This document shows positions 46,301 through 55,708 of a stretch of DNA of 64,000 bases, one piece after another. The notes below the pieces were generated by a model. It was not told the DNA's origin. It was given only the letters and a program-made list of their open reading frames with translations, and ran no database searches. Made by a program: the position numbers and the translations under genes. Source of the DNA: Saccharospirillaceae bacterium (lineage in GTDB: Bacteria; Pseudomonadota; Gammaproteobacteria; Pseudomonadales; Oceanobacteraceae); contig JAJOJJ010000031.1 of assembly GCA_021208685.1 (NCBI GenBank), positions 16,085-80,084 of the forward strand. The letters run 5' to 3'. The first letter of the stretch is position 1. Every line of letters begins with the position of its first letter.

Positions 46301-46934
46301 TGGCGTTCTCCTGAGGATGAGGACGGGAAGCATCCAGATCACGCAGATGCTGCAACAGCGCGGCACGGTATTCTTCGGCACGCTCCTGCAGATAAGGTTT
46401 GCTCAGCTTGCGGATGCGGTATACCGCAAACGGCTCCAGATAGCCCATATCACACAGTCCGGCACTCTGCTCAAAGGGCCGCAGATACTCGCTCAGCGGA
46501 CGGCGATTAATGCCTTGTGCGCGGAATGAATTCACCGGCCCGCCAGCCGTAATAACCAGCCACAACGCCTTACCCGCCAGCGCCTGAGACTGCTGTTCCT
46601 GCTGCTCGTTCTGGCCATAAGCAAAGCCGGAGTCGAACACCCGGTCCTGCCATTCTTTCAGCAGGGCCGGGGCGCTGTACCAGTACAGCGGAAACTGAAA
46701 AATAATCAGATCGTGCGACAGCAGCAACGCCTGCTCACGCGCCACGTTGATATGAAAATCCGGGTACTCTTCGTACAGATCATGCACCGTGACCTGCTCC
46801 AGTCCACGCACGGCCGCCAGCAACTCGTGGTTACCATACGAATGGTGATGCAGGGGATGAGCGTAAACAATCAGGGCGCGTGATGCCGTTGCATGGGGTT
46901 CAGCCACAGGAGAAGACGTCTGCAATTCAGCCAC
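46293..46934 (-). CDS. KefG/KefF-like ancillary NAD(P)H oxidoreductase
   Basis: A 213-residue flavodoxin-like quinone reductase (ALIVYAHPLHHHSYGNHELLAAV; IFQFPLYWYSAPALLKEWQDRVFDSGFAY; LWLVITAGGP). Its C-terminus overlaps the start of the Kef antiporter, and the pair matches the KefFC/KefGB units where this protein is needed for full antiporter activity. The first 18 residues are a variable extension. Cytoplasmic, FMN or FAD-binding. Confidence 0.88.
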   Translation of the reverse strand: MAELQTSSPVAEPHATASRALIVYAHPLHHHSYGNHELLAAVRGLEQVTVHDLYEEYPDFHINVAREQALLLSHDLIIFQFPLYWYSAPALLKEWQDRVFDSGFAYGQNEQQEQQSQALAGKALWLVITAGGPVNSFRAQGINRRPLSEYLRPFEQSAGLCDMGYLEPFAVYRIRKLSKPYLQERAEEYRAALLQHLRDLDASRPHPQENANA

Positions 46935-47286
46935 CGGCCTTTTTTACCGTGAAGCCGCGTTTGCTCAGCTCACTGACCAGCAGATCACGCTGATCGCCCT
47001 GAATCTCAATCAGGCCGTCCTTTAACGCCCCGCCAACGCCGCATTTCTGCTTCAGCTCTTTCGCCAGCGTCTTCAGTTCAGCCCCCAGCAAAGGCACACC
47101 GCTGACCAGGGTCACCACTTTGCCGCCACGGCCTTTGCTCTCGCGGCTGACACGTACGATACCGTCTCCGGCCGGTAACTCAGGTTCGCCGCAACGGCAC
47201 CGATCCTGAGGTTCACGACACTCAGGACAGGCCCGGCCAAACTCGGTTGAATACACCAGACCACCGGAAGAGGATTTTTTCGCCAT
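46927..47286 (-). CDS. yciH: YciH/SUI1-family translation factor
   Basis: About 119 residues from ATG 47286 (MAKKSSSGGLVYSTEFGR). A small Cys-rich part (CPECREPQDRCRC) precedes the SUI1/eIF1 domain GIVRVSRESKGRGGKVVTLVSG, then LKQKCGVGGALKDGLIEIQGD. YciH is proposed to influence start-codon choice or translation under stress. It overlaps the kefG-like gene by eight bases at the stop. Confidence 0.9.
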   Translation of the reverse strand: MAKKSSSGGLVYSTEFGRACPECREPQDRCRCGEPELPAGDGIVRVSRESKGRGGKVVTLVSGVPLLGAELKTLAKELKQKCGVGGALKDGLIEIQGDQRDLLVSELSKRGFTVKKAGG

Positions 47287-47399
47287 GGGAACACTCACAC
47301 TGCTGACAGAACCAGAGCCTGTTCAACTGATTAAGCAGGCCCCAGCCAATAATGACCGTAAAGAAGCGGCAAACTAAACCATCCACCGCCCTGACGCAA

Positions 47400-48107
47400 T
47401 CACCGATTTCCGCTCGCCGGGGCGGATTCCGCCGTGCTTTTCTGCCCGTCTGTTGCCGCTTTCAGCAGGGGGGAATCCGTCGCCAGCAACAGACCATAGC
47501 CGAGCAGAAGCTGGGCGCTGATATAGAGACTGACAATCACCGGCGTGGAATGCTCAAACGGCAGCCAGAAACGGTTTACGCCAATCAGGCTGTCGGCCAG
47601 CATGAACAGCATGCCACCGGCAGCGACCCAGCGATTGGCACTGCGCCACGCCAGCACCGCCATGCCCCACAGGCACAACACATAAACCAGCACCGGCCAC
47701 CACAACGCACCGGTATTGGGATAAAACTGCCACAGCAGAACAACGGCAAACAGCGCCGGCATCCCGGCCCTGAAAACATCCCCGCGACGGCTCTGGCGCA
47801 CCGGCCACAGCAGCGCGATATAACTCAGCTGCGCCAGTAAAAATGCCGCCAGTGCCTGCGTCAAAAACAGGCTGCGGTCAACGTCGAGAAACACATCCCC
47901 GGCAGCGGAGGTCAGCATCGCCAGCGCGTACAGCCAGGCCGCACGCAGACCGAGGTGACCGTGCTTACACTGCCACCAGGCGACAACCGCCAGCAGCACT
48001 ACCGGACTGGCTTTAAGCGCATAACTGAACGGATACGGATGCAGCGGCCACAGCAGGATGTACAGCCCCCCAAGCACAGCGGCGAGGACGAATAACCGGC
48101 GGCTCAT
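47400..48107 (-). CDS. YhhN/TMEM86-family (lysoplasmalogenase-type) membrane protein
   Basis: About 235 residues starting MSRRLFVLAAVLGG, with eight membrane helices. Family text includes YALKASPVVLLAVVAW, TSAAGDVFLDVDRSLFLTQALAAFLLAQLSYI and GGMLFMLADSLIGVNRF. The Asp residues in GDVF and ADS are conserved in members that hydrolyse the vinyl-ether bond of lysoplasmalogens. Its ATG overlaps the stop of the hydroxylase gene by four bases (ATGA). A shared role in ether-lipid turnover is plausible but not shown. Confidence 0.82.
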   Translation of the reverse strand: MSRRLFVLAAVLGGLYILLWPLHPYPFSYALKASPVVLLAVVAWWQCKHGHLGLRAAWLYALAMLTSAAGDVFLDVDRSLFLTQALAAFLLAQLSYIALLWPVRQSRRGDVFRAGMPALFAVVLLWQFYPNTGALWWPVLVYVLCLWGMAVLAWRSANRWVAAGGMLFMLADSLIGVNRFWLPFEHSTPVIVSLYISAQLLLGYGLLLATDSPLLKAATDGQKSTAESAPASGNR

Positions 48108-48784
48108 GAACGATTCTCCCCATCGTCTGCCGGAGCGCGCCAGTACAGCGTGCCCAGCAGCCAATCAAATACCGGCAGGGTGATGTTGAAGTTGCACTGC
48201 GCCATGCGCTCGCGCTCGTGATGCAACCGATGCAGATGCCGCAGCCGCCACCAGACCGGCGTGCGCTCAACAAAACTGCCCGCCGGCAGGTGGTAACTGA
48301 AGTGCATCACCTCATAGAACAGGTACCCACACAGCGCCCCGGCGGCATACAACCAGCCCGCGTTAGCCGACCATAACCAGTGCAGAAACAACGCACCGGG
48401 AATAATCAGAAACACTAAAAACACATAAATCAGCCAGGCCGGAAACAGCACCACTCGCCAGTCGCGCACGCTTTCGAAGGGCATGGCCGAATCAATAAAA
48501 AAGCTGTGATGGTCACCGGTATGGCGTGAATAAAATAACCGGCCAATGCGGGTTTTGCGGTGCCCGAGCCAGCGGTGAGTGGCGTATTCACCGAAATTCA
48601 CCAGCACCATGGTCAGCGGCAGTAGCAGCCATTCCGCCACCGTGCCCTGCTCTACCTGACCGAGGCTGTAAATAATCACACACAATCCCGTTGTTGCGAC
48701 CACCAGCGCATGCAGGCCACCGGAATAAAAACGCGCAATCGAAGCCCGGTAACGGCGACGGAAGGCCAGATGATCAAAGGCCAT
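48104..48784 (-). CDS. Fatty-acid-hydroxylase/sterol-desaturase-family membrane di-iron enzyme
   Basis: About 226 residues. ATG 48784 has AGGAG six bases upstream and is preferred to 48790. Four membrane helices flank the His boxes: HRWLGH, HTGDHH, HFSYH and HRLHHERE, the eight-His set of the superfamily. It uses O2 and two iron ions to hydroxylate or desaturate a lipid; alkylglycerol monooxygenases belong here. It is translationally coupled to the YhhN-type gene and divergent from a LysR gene, which probably controls both. Confidence 0.85.
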   Translation of the reverse strand: MAFDHLAFRRRYRASIARFYSGGLHALVVATTGLCVIIYSLGQVEQGTVAEWLLLPLTMVLVNFGEYATHRWLGHRKTRIGRLFYSRHTGDHHSFFIDSAMPFESVRDWRVVLFPAWLIYVFLVFLIIPGALFLHWLWSANAGWLYAAGALCGYLFYEVMHFSYHLPAGSFVERTPVWWRLRHLHRLHHERERMAQCNFNITLPVFDWLLGTLYWRAPADDGENRS

Positions 48785-48905
48785 ATACATCTCCTGTTGT
48801 TGTTATTGTGATGCCACGAACACTCTAGCGCCCGGCGGCAAACAAAGACCAATCAATAATTAAAAAATGTATTATCACGCTTCTGAATAATGCGAGAACA
48901 ATGCC

Positions 48906-49841
48906 ATGAGTCTGCGTTCCCTTGATCTCAACCTGCTGCCGCTGTTTGCCGCGTTAATGGAAGAGCAGCATCTCAGCCGTGCCGCTGAACGCCTGCATCT
49001 TAGCCAGCCAGCGGTCAGTAACGCTCTGAAACGTCTGCGTCTGCAACTGGGGGACGATGTATTTGTACGTACCGCCAGCGGCCTGAAACCCACACCGCGC
49101 GCTGTACAGCTGTATGCCAAAGTCCGTGACGGGCTGGAACTGATTGAACAGGGCTGGGCCGACCAGCAAAGCTTTGAGGCAGCCACCAGCCAGCGGCATT
49201 TCCGCTTATGCGCCAACGGTGCGGTGGAATATCTGGCCGCCCCCTGGTTAATGCAGGCGCTGCGGCAGCGGGCACCGGGGGTGGCGCTGCAGATTGAAAC
49301 CGATCAGAGTCCGGATATCGTCCAGCGTCTGCAGGATGGCCGTCTTGATCTGGCCATTGATTATGTTGATCAGCCGCAGCCGGGGCTGTGCCATGCACCG
49401 CTGTTGCAGGAGTCTCTGGTGGTGATTGCCGCCCGTAACCATCCGCAGTTCCGCCCCGATCTCAGCTACAGCGACTTTATCCGCCTGCACCATGTCAGCC
49501 TGTCACCGCGCAACCGTCAGGGCACGCCGATTGAGCAATTACTGGGACATAAAGACCTGCCGCGCAAGGTACAGCTTTGGGTCAGCAGCTTTGTGTCGGT
49601 TCCGCCGGTGGTCGCCAGCACCGACCTGATAGCCGTCGTGCCACAACGGCTGGTGCAGCACAGCCCATGGCAGCAGCAATTGCAAATGGCGCCATTACCT
49701 TTTGCCTGCCCGGCGGTTGCGTTACAACTGATCTGGCACCAGAGCCGCGAGCGCGATCAGGCGCACCGCTGGCTACGGGAGTTATTAAAGGAGCTGGTCA
49801 GCATGGATGAGCCTCTGCGCACTGCAGAGGCATCCGATTAG
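48906..49841 (+). CDS. LysR-family regulator
   Basis: A 311-residue regulator with the helix-turn-helix at residues 4-62 (LDLNLLPLFAALMEEQHLSR, then RLHLSQPAVSNALKRLRLQLGDDVFVRT), the pattern of the NodD/LinR branch. The ligand domain follows. The AT-rich gap with the divergent hydroxylase gene (48785-48905) probably carries its site, though I see no perfect dyad there. Inducer unknown. Confidence 0.88.
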   Translation: MSLRSLDLNLLPLFAALMEEQHLSRAAERLHLSQPAVSNALKRLRLQLGDDVFVRTASGLKPTPRAVQLYAKVRDGLELIEQGWADQQSFEAATSQRHFRLCANGAVEYLAAPWLMQALRQRAPGVALQIETDQSPDIVQRLQDGRLDLAIDYVDQPQPGLCHAPLLQESLVVIAARNHPQFRPDLSYSDFIRLHHVSLSPRNRQGTPIEQLLGHKDLPRKVQLWVSSFVSVPPVVASTDLIAVVPQRLVQHSPWQQQLQMAPLPFACPAVALQLIWHQSRERDQAHRWLRELLKELVSMDEPLRTAEASD

Positions 49842-49869
49842 AAAGCGCCGGAGAAGAGCCGGAAAAGAA

Positions 49870-51492
49870 TTACTGACGCGGGAAACGCAAAGTCACCACG
49901 GTGCCTTTGCCCGGAGCGCTGTCGATTAACAACTCACCACCGTGATTGACCATTACGTTATAGGCCACCGTCAGGCCAAGGCCAGTGCCCTGACCAATTT
50001 CTTTACGGGTAAAAAACGGATTAATCGCACAACTCAGGTCTTCAGCATTCATTCCGGTGCCAGAGTCTTTGACCATCACCGCGACCCAATCATCCTGCTG
50101 GTCTCCGGCAATTTCTATCGTGCCGCCCTGAGGCATGGCATCGGCAGCGTTGTGCAGGATATTGTTGAACACCAGGCGCACCTGTTCAGGAATACAGGGA
50201 ACACGGGGCAATTGCTGTAAGTGACGGTAGACACGCAGATCGTCACGCTGACCAATCTTCTGCTCGGTCAGAGCCTGTTGCATCAGTTCATCCAGTGAAG
50301 CGGTTTCTTTCTGCTGATTCTCACTGATGGCAAAGGTGCGCAGTTCGCTGACGATATTGCGGACCCGCTCCAGACTCTGCTTGGAGGTGCGCACCAGATC
50401 CGGTGCATCATCACGGACAAAATCCAGATCAATCGCCGTTCGCATCTGAATCAGAGCCTGCGCCAGCGCTTTATCGGCGATTCCGTCTTCAGCGTTGCGG
50501 TACTGGTCAGCCAGGGCAATCAGTTCGGTCAGATATTCGCTCAGCGTGGCGATATTGGAGTACACCACAGCAATGGGGTTGTTGATTTCATGCGCCATAC
50601 CGGCCGCCAGATGGCCAAGCGACGCCATTCGCTGCGCCTGCAACAACAAATCCTGAGTACGCTGCAGTTCATTCAGGCTGCTTTGCAGCTGACTGTTGCT
50701 GTCATGCAACGCTTTGGTACGGGCTTTTACTTTTTCTTCCAGTTGTTCGTTCAGTTGCCGGATACGGTTTTCAGCCTGCTGACGCTGGCTGATTTCGCCT
50801 TCCATGGCCCGTAAGACATCATTCATTTTATGCGCCAGATCATCCAGTTCACTGTTACGCAGCGGATCTTCAACCACCAGCGCTGCCGTCATGGGCTGCC
50901 GTGGATCGATGGCCATCAGGCGCTCCATCAGGCGCTTCAGCGGGCTGGTCAGACGTGCACGGAAAACCATAATCAGCACCCCCGCCAGCGCGATATTACG
51001 CAGCACATCCAGCAATAAGGTAATACCGGCACGGCGCTCAAAGCCCTCACGGGTGAGGCGCTCATCGGACCAGACCGTCAAATGACCTATCAGGCGCGGA
51101 TTTTTTGAGTAGATCGCCGGCTCCAGCAACGCCACCTCATGAGCCCGGTAGTAAAAGGAGTTGGCCGTATCGCTCAGCTCGCGTTTACTCAGGCCTGAGC
51201 GTTGCTCAAAGCCGGTTTCGTTTTCCACAATCACACTGGCCACCACCGCCGGGTTCATCAGCAGACTGTCGAGGATGCTTTGCATAGAGCTGCTGTCGTA
51301 GTTATACAGCGTCAGGGCCGCCGGGCCACTCTGCCGCTCCAGCAACTGCGCCGTCAGCTCATGGTAGCGGCGGCTCTCGGCGGTATAGTCAAAACCGATC
51401 TGTACGGCACTGAATAACACACCCAGAACAATACTGAAGATCAGTACATAAAAGGTCAGCTTGCTTTCGATCGATGACAGACGACTGGTCAA
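49870..51492 (-). CDS. Membrane sensor histidine kinase, orphan
   Basis: About 540 residues. TTG 51492 has AAGGTG upstream at good spacing; a GTG at 51501 sits in that site. Two membrane helices (about residues 13-35 and 165-180) enclose a periplasmic sensor domain. A HAMP-type linker (SPLKRLMERLMAIDPRQP), then a coiled coil, leads to the dimer domain with phospho-acceptor His in GMAHEINNPIAVV. ATP-binding N, G1 and G2 boxes follow (NNILHNAADAM, DSGTGM, GQGTGLGL). No response regulator is adjacent. Signal unknown. Confidence 0.88.
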   Translation of the reverse strand: MTSRLSSIESKLTFYVLIFSIVLGVLFSAVQIGFDYTAESRRYHELTAQLLERQSGPAALTLYNYDSSSMQSILDSLLMNPAVVASVIVENETGFEQRSGLSKRELSDTANSFYYRAHEVALLEPAIYSKNPRLIGHLTVWSDERLTREGFERRAGITLLLDVLRNIALAGVLIMVFRARLTSPLKRLMERLMAIDPRQPMTAALVVEDPLRNSELDDLAHKMNDVLRAMEGEISQRQQAENRIRQLNEQLEEKVKARTKALHDSNSQLQSSLNELQRTQDLLLQAQRMASLGHLAAGMAHEINNPIAVVYSNIATLSEYLTELIALADQYRNAEDGIADKALAQALIQMRTAIDLDFVRDDAPDLVRTSKQSLERVRNIVSELRTFAISENQQKETASLDELMQQALTEQKIGQRDDLRVYRHLQQLPRVPCIPEQVRLVFNNILHNAADAMPQGGTIEIAGDQQDDWVAVMVKDSGTGMNAEDLSCAINPFFTRKEIGQGTGLGLTVAYNVMVNHGGELLIDSAPGKGTVVTLRFPRQ

Positions 51493-51552
51493 AATACACA
51501 CCTTCAGGTGAATGCCGCCGGGACAATACGGCGTAAAAATAGGCTCCGCTTA

Positions 51553-52440
51553 TTATAGCGAAGATCCGCCCACCGGCATGACGATGGCAGCCGGATGACG
51601 CAAAATCCGCCGGCCAATCAGCATTAACGCCGGTATATTCATCAGAATGCCGTAAAACAGTGCCACCAGCGCCAGGTCCGGACGCTGCAGAATAGTGGCG
51701 CTGATCAGCATCGCGGTACCGGCATTCTGAATGCCGACTTCAACCACCAGCGTGATGCAGCGGCGCTCCCCCAGATTCAGCAGGCGGCCAGCCAGCGCCG
51801 TCACCAGCATCGCTGACACACACAGTCCCAGACAGGCCAGTGTCGCCTGCGACCATACGTGCGGCAGTTGCTCACGGTTAGCAATCGCCATGGCCATCAC
51901 CAGCCCGACAAACAGCAACAGTGACAAGCGGTTCAACCAGGGCAATGCGCGTGATATGCGCTGCGGAAAACCCTGCGCCAGAGCCATTCCCAGCAACAGC
52001 GGCAATACCGTCACCACCAGTAAAGGCATTAATGTCGGCAGCCAGGGTAAATGCAGCTCCAGCTGATCGAAACTCAGCCACTGCAGCTGAATGTTGACCC
52101 ACAACGGCAGTGTCAGTGGCGCCAGCAGGGTGATTACCGCCGTCAGCGTGACCGACAGCGAAGCATCCCCACCGCTGAGGTGGCTGATAATATTGGAGGT
52201 CGCACCGCCAGGGCAGGCCGCCAGAATAATCAGGCCAATGGCCAGCGTGGACGGTAAAGAAAGTACCATGACCAGCAGCAGTGCCAGTGCAGGTAATAAC
52301 AACAGTTGCAGCGTCAGTCCGAGCAGAATCAGCGCTGGCTCACGCGCCACCGCCAGAAAGTGCGCCGGACGCAGACTCAGCCCCATCACCAGCATCATCA
52401 TCGCCAGAGCCAGCGGCAATGCCATCTGAGTTAACACCAT
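51553..52440 (-). CDS. Bile acid:sodium symporter (BASS)-family transporter
   Basis: A 295-residue protein with nine or ten membrane helices. It has the two family crossover motifs: ACPGGATSNIISHLSGGDASLSV and EVGIQNAGTAMLIS. Members couple Na+ to uptake or export of organic anions. It lies 27 bases downstream of the Lrp-type gene on the same strand and may be its target. Substrate unknown. Confidence 0.88.
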   Translation of the reverse strand: MVLTQMALPLALAMMMLVMGLSLRPAHFLAVAREPALILLGLTLQLLLLPALALLLVMVLSLPSTLAIGLIILAACPGGATSNIISHLSGGDASLSVTLTAVITLLAPLTLPLWVNIQLQWLSFDQLELHLPWLPTLMPLLVVTVLPLLLGMALAQGFPQRISRALPWLNRLSLLLFVGLVMAMAIANREQLPHVWSQATLACLGLCVSAMLVTALAGRLLNLGERRCITLVVEVGIQNAGTAMLISATILQRPDLALVALFYGILMNIPALMLIGRRILRHPAAIVMPVGGSSL

Positions 52441-52467
52441 CGTCTCCTTACAACAGCAATCGTCGGT

Positions 52468-52965
52468 TCAGCGGGAAGCCAGAGGCAACGCCGTACGGTC
52501 GATGACTTTACGCATCACGAAACTGGAATGCACACCACTGACCCCCTCAATACGGGTCAGCTTACCCAACAGGAAGTGTTGATAGGCATTCATATCGCGC
52601 ACAATCACCTTTAACACATAGTCGGCAGTCTGGCCGGTAATCAGGTAACACTCCAGCACCTCCGGACAGGCCGCAACCTGCGCCTCGAAGTTATCGAAGC
52701 GCTCCGGTGTGTGGCGATCCATGCTGATCGAAATCAGCGCCAGCAGATCCAGCCCCAGACGCCGGGCATCAAGGTGAGCACGGTAGCCCTGAATCATGCC
52801 GCTTTCTTCCAGCGCTTTTACCCGGCGTGAACAGGGCGACGGCGACAGGCCGACTTTATCCGCCAGCTCCAGATTACTCAGGCTGCCGTCCTGTTGCAGC
52901 AGTTCGAGAATGCGCTGGTCAATACGATCCAGCCGGGGCATGCCATCGGGTACATCTGAGTTCAT
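52468..52965 (-). CDS. Lrp/AsnC-family transcriptional regulator
   Basis: About 165 residues from ATG 52965 with GGAGG upstream. The helix-turn-helix (IDQRILELLQQDGSLSNLEL, then ADKVGLSPSPCSRRVKALEESG) is followed by the RAM ligand domain (ECYLITGQTADYVLKVIVRD). Such proteins sense amino acids and form octamers. It lies upstream of a BASS transporter and divergent from leuA across a 392-base gap, so control of leuA is possible. The longer frame to 53049 lacks a start signal. Confidence 0.9.
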   Translation of the reverse strand: MNSDVPDGMPRLDRIDQRILELLQQDGSLSNLELADKVGLSPSPCSRRVKALEESGMIQGYRAHLDARRLGLDLLALISISMDRHTPERFDNFEAQVAACPEVLECYLITGQTADYVLKVIVRDMNAYQHFLLGKLTRIEGVSGVHSSFVMRKVIDRTALPLASR

Positions 52966-53357
52966 AAAGCGACCTCCGCCGTGCTCATACAGGTTGCCAA
53001 TGACCGGGACAATGTCACGCCGGAGGAAGCCTGTGGCACAAATAACCAATTAAATAAAAAAACACGCAATACTCTATCAAATTCATGCGCAAATAATAGC
53101 AACTTTGCAATCATACACGCCAGAATGCCGCATATACTGTGCACATACTGCTAACCAGATCCGCATCCTTACCGGAAGCATCTGAGCAGCGGCGTTCACA
53201 AGACACCGCATCCGCATCAAGCGCCATAAGCGATTGAGCAGGCAAGACCCAAAAGGCCCCTGCCACAAGCAGTCCACAACGAAATACGAATGGGCTTTAA
53301 AACCTGAAGAAGCGCAATAAGTAACCCGATTATTCAAAATATAAGCAAGGACCGGAT
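52966..53357. other. Regulatory gap between the Lrp-type gene and leuA
   Basis: No gene is supported. TATACT at 53134-53139 may be a -10 box for leuA, with TTGCAA upstream at too long a spacing to be sure. GCAGG and CCTGC arms flank a short G/C-poor loop near 53238-53267. I do not see a Leu-codon leader peptide. Confidence 0.4.
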
Positions 53358-55043
53358 ATGAATACCCCGACCAACGCCCGCTTTAACCATCGCAAATACC
53401 GCCCGGCAACGGTTATCGCTAAAAGCGATCGCCGCTGGCCCGACCAGACTCTGACCAGCGCTCCGCTGTGGTGCTCTGTCGATCTGCGTGATGGCAACCA
53501 GGCGCTGATCGAACCCATGTCCGTTGCCCAGAAACAGCAAATGTGGGCCTTGCTGGTCCGCATGGGTTTTAAAGAGATTGAAGTCGGCTTCCCTGCTGCC
53601 TCACAGCCGGATTTTGACTTCGTCCGCTGGCTGATCGAAGCCAACCAGATTCCTGAAGATGTCACCATTCAGGTACTGGTGCAGGCACGGGACGAACTGA
53701 TCGAACGCACCTATGAAGCACTTGCCGGTGTGCGCCGCGCGGTGGTGCACGTGTACAACTCCACCTCACCGGTGCAGCGTCAGCGCGTGTTTAACCTCGA
53801 TAAGCAGGGCATTATCGACATCGCCGTCAACGGTGCGCGTAAAGTCGCCAGCGAAGCCAGACGTTATCCGCAGACAGAATGGGTGTTCCAGTACTCACCG
53901 GAAAGCTTCTCCACCACGGAAGTCGATTTTGCCGTTGACGTCTGCAACGCCGTGATTGATGTGTGGCAGCCGACCGTCAGCAAAAAAGCCATCATCAATT
54001 TACCGGCTACCGTCGAAAGCAGCATGCCCAACGTATTCGCTGACCAGATCGAATGGTTCTGCGACCATGTGAACAAGCGCGACAGCCTGATCATCAGCAT
54101 TCATACCCACAACGACCGTGGCTGCGGCGTGGCGGCAGCGGAGCTGGCCATGCTCGCTGGTGCTGACCGTATTGAAGGCACCCTGCTCGGCAATGGCGAA
54201 CGCACCGGGAACATGGACATTGTGACCATGGCTATGAACCTCTACAGCCAGGGTATTGATCCTGAACTGGACATCAGCATGGCCGATGACATCATCGCCA
54301 CCGTAGAAACCTGCACCAATATCAAGACTCACCCGCGCCATCCCTGGATCGGCGAACTGGTGTACACCGCGTTTTCCGGCAGCCATCAGGACGCCATCCG
54401 TAAGTGCCTGAGCAAGCAGCAGGATGATGAACCCTGGGATGTCGCTTATCTGCCCATCGACCCGCGCGATCTGGGCCGCAACTACCAATCGGTGATCAGG
54501 GTAAACAGTCAGTCAGGCAAAGGCGGTGCGGCTTACCTGCTCGAACAGCAGATTGGTGCCACCCTGCCACGCTGGATGCAGATCGAGCTGGCGCAGCCCA
54601 TTCAGCGCCAGGCCGAAATACAGGAAGGTGAGCTCAGCCCGGAACACATACTGCGCGTATTCCGCAGCGAATTTATGAACAACGATGGCCGCTATTCACT
54701 GGCCGGCTACCAGATCGACAAGCAAGGCAACCAGTATCATGTGCAGGCATCTATTAATGATGGCAGTCAGCTGATGCTGATTCACGGCCATGGCAGTGGT
54801 GCCATCAGCGCTTTTGCCGATGCCATGCACAAAGCGATCGGCATTGAGGTACAGATTGTCCAGTTTGATGAGCAGGCCATCAGCGAAGGTTCCGATGCGA
54901 CCGCCATGGCATTTGTACAGGCCAGCATCCGTGGCAGCCGTTACACCGCTGTCGCTCAGGATGGCGACACACTTTCCGCCAGCCTCAATGCCATCCTGTT
55001 TACTATTAATAAGGCAATCATTGACAGCCGGGCCGTCGCCTGA
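53358..55043 (+). CDS. leuA: 2-isopropylmalate synthase, long form
   Basis: This 561-residue enzyme makes 2-isopropylmalate from acetyl-CoA and 2-oxoisovalerate, the first step to leucine. The start is ATG 53358 with AAGGA upstream. The HMGL barrel has the metal motif LWCSVDLRDGNQAL and IHTHNDRGCGVAAAELAMLAGADRIEGTLLGNGERTGN. The C-terminal 130 residues are the LeuA allosteric domain for leucine feedback. Length and N-terminus (RYRPATVIAKSDRRWP-like) match the LeuA type of Pseudomonas relatives. Divergent from a Lrp regulator. Confidence 0.96.
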   Translation: MNTPTNARFNHRKYRPATVIAKSDRRWPDQTLTSAPLWCSVDLRDGNQALIEPMSVAQKQQMWALLVRMGFKEIEVGFPAASQPDFDFVRWLIEANQIPEDVTIQVLVQARDELIERTYEALAGVRRAVVHVYNSTSPVQRQRVFNLDKQGIIDIAVNGARKVASEARRYPQTEWVFQYSPESFSTTEVDFAVDVCNAVIDVWQPTVSKKAIINLPATVESSMPNVFADQIEWFCDHVNKRDSLIISIHTHNDRGCGVAAAELAMLAGADRIEGTLLGNGERTGNMDIVTMAMNLYSQGIDPELDISMADDIIATVETCTNIKTHPRHPWIGELVYTAFSGSHQDAIRKCLSKQQDDEPWDVAYLPIDPRDLGRNYQSVIRVNSQSGKGGAAYLLEQQIGATLPRWMQIELAQPIQRQAEIQEGELSPEHILRVFRSEFMNNDGRYSLAGYQIDKQGNQYHVQASINDGSQLMLIHGHGSGAISAFADAMHKAIGIEVQIVQFDEQAISEGSDATAMAFVQASIRGSRYTAVAQDGDTLSASLNAILFTINKAIIDSRAVA

Positions 55044-55104
55044 AAAACAAGAAAAACAGCGCGGCCAAAATGCCACTCTGCTAGTCTGATTACTACATGA
55101 AATT

Positions 55105-55134
55105 CCCCTGCCAGCCCCCGGCTGCAGGGGATTT
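55105..55134 (+). terminator. Terminator-like hairpin after leuA
   Basis: CCCCTGC and GCAGGGG pair around a 12-base loop, followed by ATTTCC. It lies 60 bases past leuA. The weak T run makes it imperfect. Confidence 0.55.
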
Positions 55135-55171
55135 CCTGTCGCTGTTTTCACTGACCAGACGGGGAGTTTTT

Positions 55172-55576
55172 ATGACAATACTGGCGATGCGTTTTGAAAA
55201 TCACGAAATCCGTATTGCATTGCGCCGCACCCCGACTGCACAGGCCATTCTTAAAACGGTTCCTTTTACCGCCACCGTACAAACCTGGGGACAGGAAGTC
55301 ATTTTTGATTGTCCGGTGCGCGTCAGTTGTGAAAATAATGCCGTCAATATTGTGCAACCCGGTGATATTGCTTTCTGGGCGGATGGCAGCAGTATTGTTA
55401 TCGGCTTTGGGCCAACCCCCATTTCGCGCCACGGCGAAATCCGCCTGCCCAACGCCTGCAATGTCTGGGGTGATGCGCTTGATGACGTTCGGCTGCTGGC
55501 CGATGTAAAAGCCGGTACCGTGGTCGAAGTCGATATTGCCGAACCTTTTGATCTGAAAAAAGCCAGCGGGCAATAA
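55172..55576 (+). CDS. Cyclophilin-like-fold protein (AF2241/DUF3830 type)
   Basis: About 134 residues from ATG 55172, with GGGGAG eight bases upstream; the longer frame to 55097 runs through the leuA terminator. The pattern RFENHEIRIALRRTPTAQAILKTVPF, then GDIAFWADGSSIVIGFGPTPISRHGEIRL, is that of the small cyclophilin-like family. These bind small ligands or act as lyases in a few cases. No signal peptide. It is cut off from leuA by a hairpin, so it is probably a separate transcript. Confidence 0.78.
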   Translation: MTILAMRFENHEIRIALRRTPTAQAILKTVPFTATVQTWGQEVIFDCPVRVSCENNAVNIVQPGDIAFWADGSSIVIGFGPTPISRHGEIRLPNACNVWGDALDDVRLLADVKAGTVVEVDIAEPFDLKKASGQ

Positions 55577-55634
55577 TCCGGGCTTATTGCATTTTTCAGT
55601 CAGATAATTACGCCAAAAAATAGTAAACGCGCAC

Positions 55635-55664
55635 AAAAAAGCCGGTTTATTACCGGCTTTTTTC
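55635..55664. terminator. Bidirectional terminator between the cyclophilin-like gene and slyD
   Basis: AGCCGGT and ACCGGCT pair around a short loop, with A6 on the left and T6 on the right. The two genes converge on it, so it serves both. Confidence 0.9.
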
Positions 55665-55708
55665 AGTGCTTTTTTCAGCCTCAGGAAAATCTGAGGCTGC
55701 AGCAACAC

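Noticed and set aside
47352..47840. 162-residue plus-strand frame over the YhhN-type gene
   Set aside because: Antisense, Gln/Arg/His-rich, no recognisable domain.
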